Shown one piece after another: positions 29,603-30,366 of a DNA stretch of 30,366 nucleotides (positions are counted from its first letter, which is position 1; every line of letters starts with the position of its first letter). The translations under genes and the position numbers were made by a program. This DNA comes from an uncultured Actinomycetes bacterium. GTDB taxonomy: Bacteria > Actinomycetota > Actinomycetes > S36-B12. The notes below the pieces were generated by a model. That model saw nothing but the letters and a program-made list of their open reading frames with translations, was not told where the DNA came from and ran no database searches. The stretch covers positions 1 to 30,366 of the forward strand of contig CALFIA010000187.1 of assembly GCA_937876275.1 (NCBI GenBank), in the 5' to 3' direction.

Positions 29603-30366
29603 TTAGCCCTCGTAGTACTTGTCGATGATGGTGAACACGTCATCGAGAATTGCGAGACCGGCCTCAGCTTCTTCGACCGTGATGGTGCACGGCGGAACGA
29701 CATGCATGCGGTTGAAGTTGGCGAACGGCATCAGCCCGCGTGCCTTGCACTCGACCACGAGATCAGTCATCGCCTGCGAGGTGCCGCCATAAGGTGCCAG
29801 CGGTGCACGGGTCGCACGGTTGGTGACGAGATCAAGGGCCCAGAACACGCCGAGGCCACGAACCTCACCAATGACCGGGTGCTTCTCCTGCAGGGCGCGC
29901 AGGCCGGGGCCGAGAACCTTCTCGCCGATCATGGCGGCGTTCTCGACAACGCCCTCTTCCTTCATCGCGTCGATGGACGCCACGATGGACGCGGTCGCGA
30001 GCGGGTGACCGGAGTAGGTCAGACCGCCCGGGAAGACTCGCTCATCGAAGGTGGCTGCAATGGCCGCACTGATGATCACGCCGCCGACGGGTACGTAGCC
30101 CGAGTTCGAGCCCTTCGCGAAGACGATGAGATCGGGCTGGACATCCCAGTTCTGGTAGGCGAACCACTTACCCGTGCGAGCGAAGCCCGACATAGTCTCG
30201 TCGGCGATGTAGATGATCCCGTACTTATCGCAGAGTGCGCGCACGCCTTCGAGGTAGCAGGGCGGCGGAACGAGAATGCCCGCGGTGCCAACAACCGACT
30301 CGAGGATGATGCACGCAATGGTGTTAGGGCCTTCGAACTGAATAACCTGCTCGAGATGCTGCAGTG
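29603..30366 (-). CDS. Class III (omega) aminotransferase, PLP-dependent (partial, 5' end outside window)
   Basis: The last 254 codons or so of a class III aminotransferase; the frame is open to the window edge. PLP contacts are visible: IADETMSGFARTGKWFA (the Asp that holds the pyridine nitrogen) and the Schiff-base lysine in DLIVFAKGSNSGYVPVGG. GLTYSGHPLATA and GEVRGLGVFWALDLV also fit. Members move amino groups from omega-amino acids, polyamines or beta-alanine to pyruvate or 2-oxoglutarate. The substrate cannot be set from this part. The sequence upstream of the lysine reads EGPNTIACIILESVVGTAGI, normal for the family. It ends with a strong hairpin before purD and is a separate unit. Confidence 0.88.
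   Translation of the reverse strand, partial: LQHLEQVIQFEGPNTIACIILESVVGTAGILVPPPCYLEGVRALCDKYGIIYIADETMSGFARTGKWFAYQNWDVQPDLIVFAKGSNSGYVPVGGVIISAAIAATFDERVFPGGLTYSGHPLATASIVASIDAMKEEGVVENAAMIGEKVLGPGLRALQEKHPVIGEVRGLGVFWALDLVTNRATRAPLAPYGGTSQAMTDLVVECKARGLMPFANFNRMHVVPPCTITVEEAEAGLAILDDVFTIIDKYYEG

Noticed and set aside
1..30366. CRISPR arrays, tRNA/rRNA genes, transposases, phage genes
   Set aside because: None seen: no regular spaced repeats, no cloverleaf candidates noticed, no IS-type proteins.

Overview
The window looks like chromosome of a GC-rich Actinobacterium (class Actinomycetia; I cannot name genus or species). The evidence is a BldC-type MerR regulator, a DUF3073 protein next to purM, a mycobacterial-style SCP2-like gene between purL and purF, many GTG starts, and several start codons sitting six bases after a TANNNT -10 box (leaderless transcription). 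No rRNA, tRNA, CRISPR array, insertion sequence or phage gene was seen.

Layout. (1) 1-7053 is an accessory region. It holds the start of a secreted YVTN beta-propeller protein, a YCII protein, an SRPBCC protein, an unlisted 47-residue zinc ribbon, a Tat-exported flavin amine oxidase with its C-terminal FAD segment moved to the N-terminus (circular permutation), a secreted alpha/beta hydrolase, a divergent ClC-type channel, a secreted dirigent-like protein, and a K+ channel followed by a 36-bp perfect palindrome. (2) 7075-11410 (minus) is an envelope module: a Q/G/M-rich single-pass protein, then a tight operon of a small YIDxGTGS membrane protein, a kinase-like/methyltransferase fusion, and an LTA-synthase-like membrane sulfatase. 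(3) 11458-14504 holds a YczE-like membrane protein, a DODA-type extradiol dioxygenase with a textbook promoter, a PPK2 polyphosphate kinase, bldC and DUF3073. (4) 14520-29537 (minus) carries most of de novo purine synthesis: purD; purB-purC-galE; purS-purQ-purL-SCP2-like; and purF-purM. A complete spermidine/putrescine-type ABC importer (ATPase, binding lipoprotein, two permeases) lies between the SCP2-like gene and purF. (5) 29603 to the end is the 3' part of a class III aminotransferase.

The pur genes are joined by 1-4 nt overlaps. They supply PRPP to phosphoribosylamine (PurF), GAR (PurD), FGAM (PurSQL), AIR (PurM), SAICAR (PurC) and AICAR (PurB). purN, purE/K and purH are not in the window.

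The most unusual items are the permuted amine oxidase at 2105-3469, the kinase-like/methyltransferase fusion at 9795-11228, and the repeated -10-plus-six-bases-plus-start-codon arrangement at six or seven genes.
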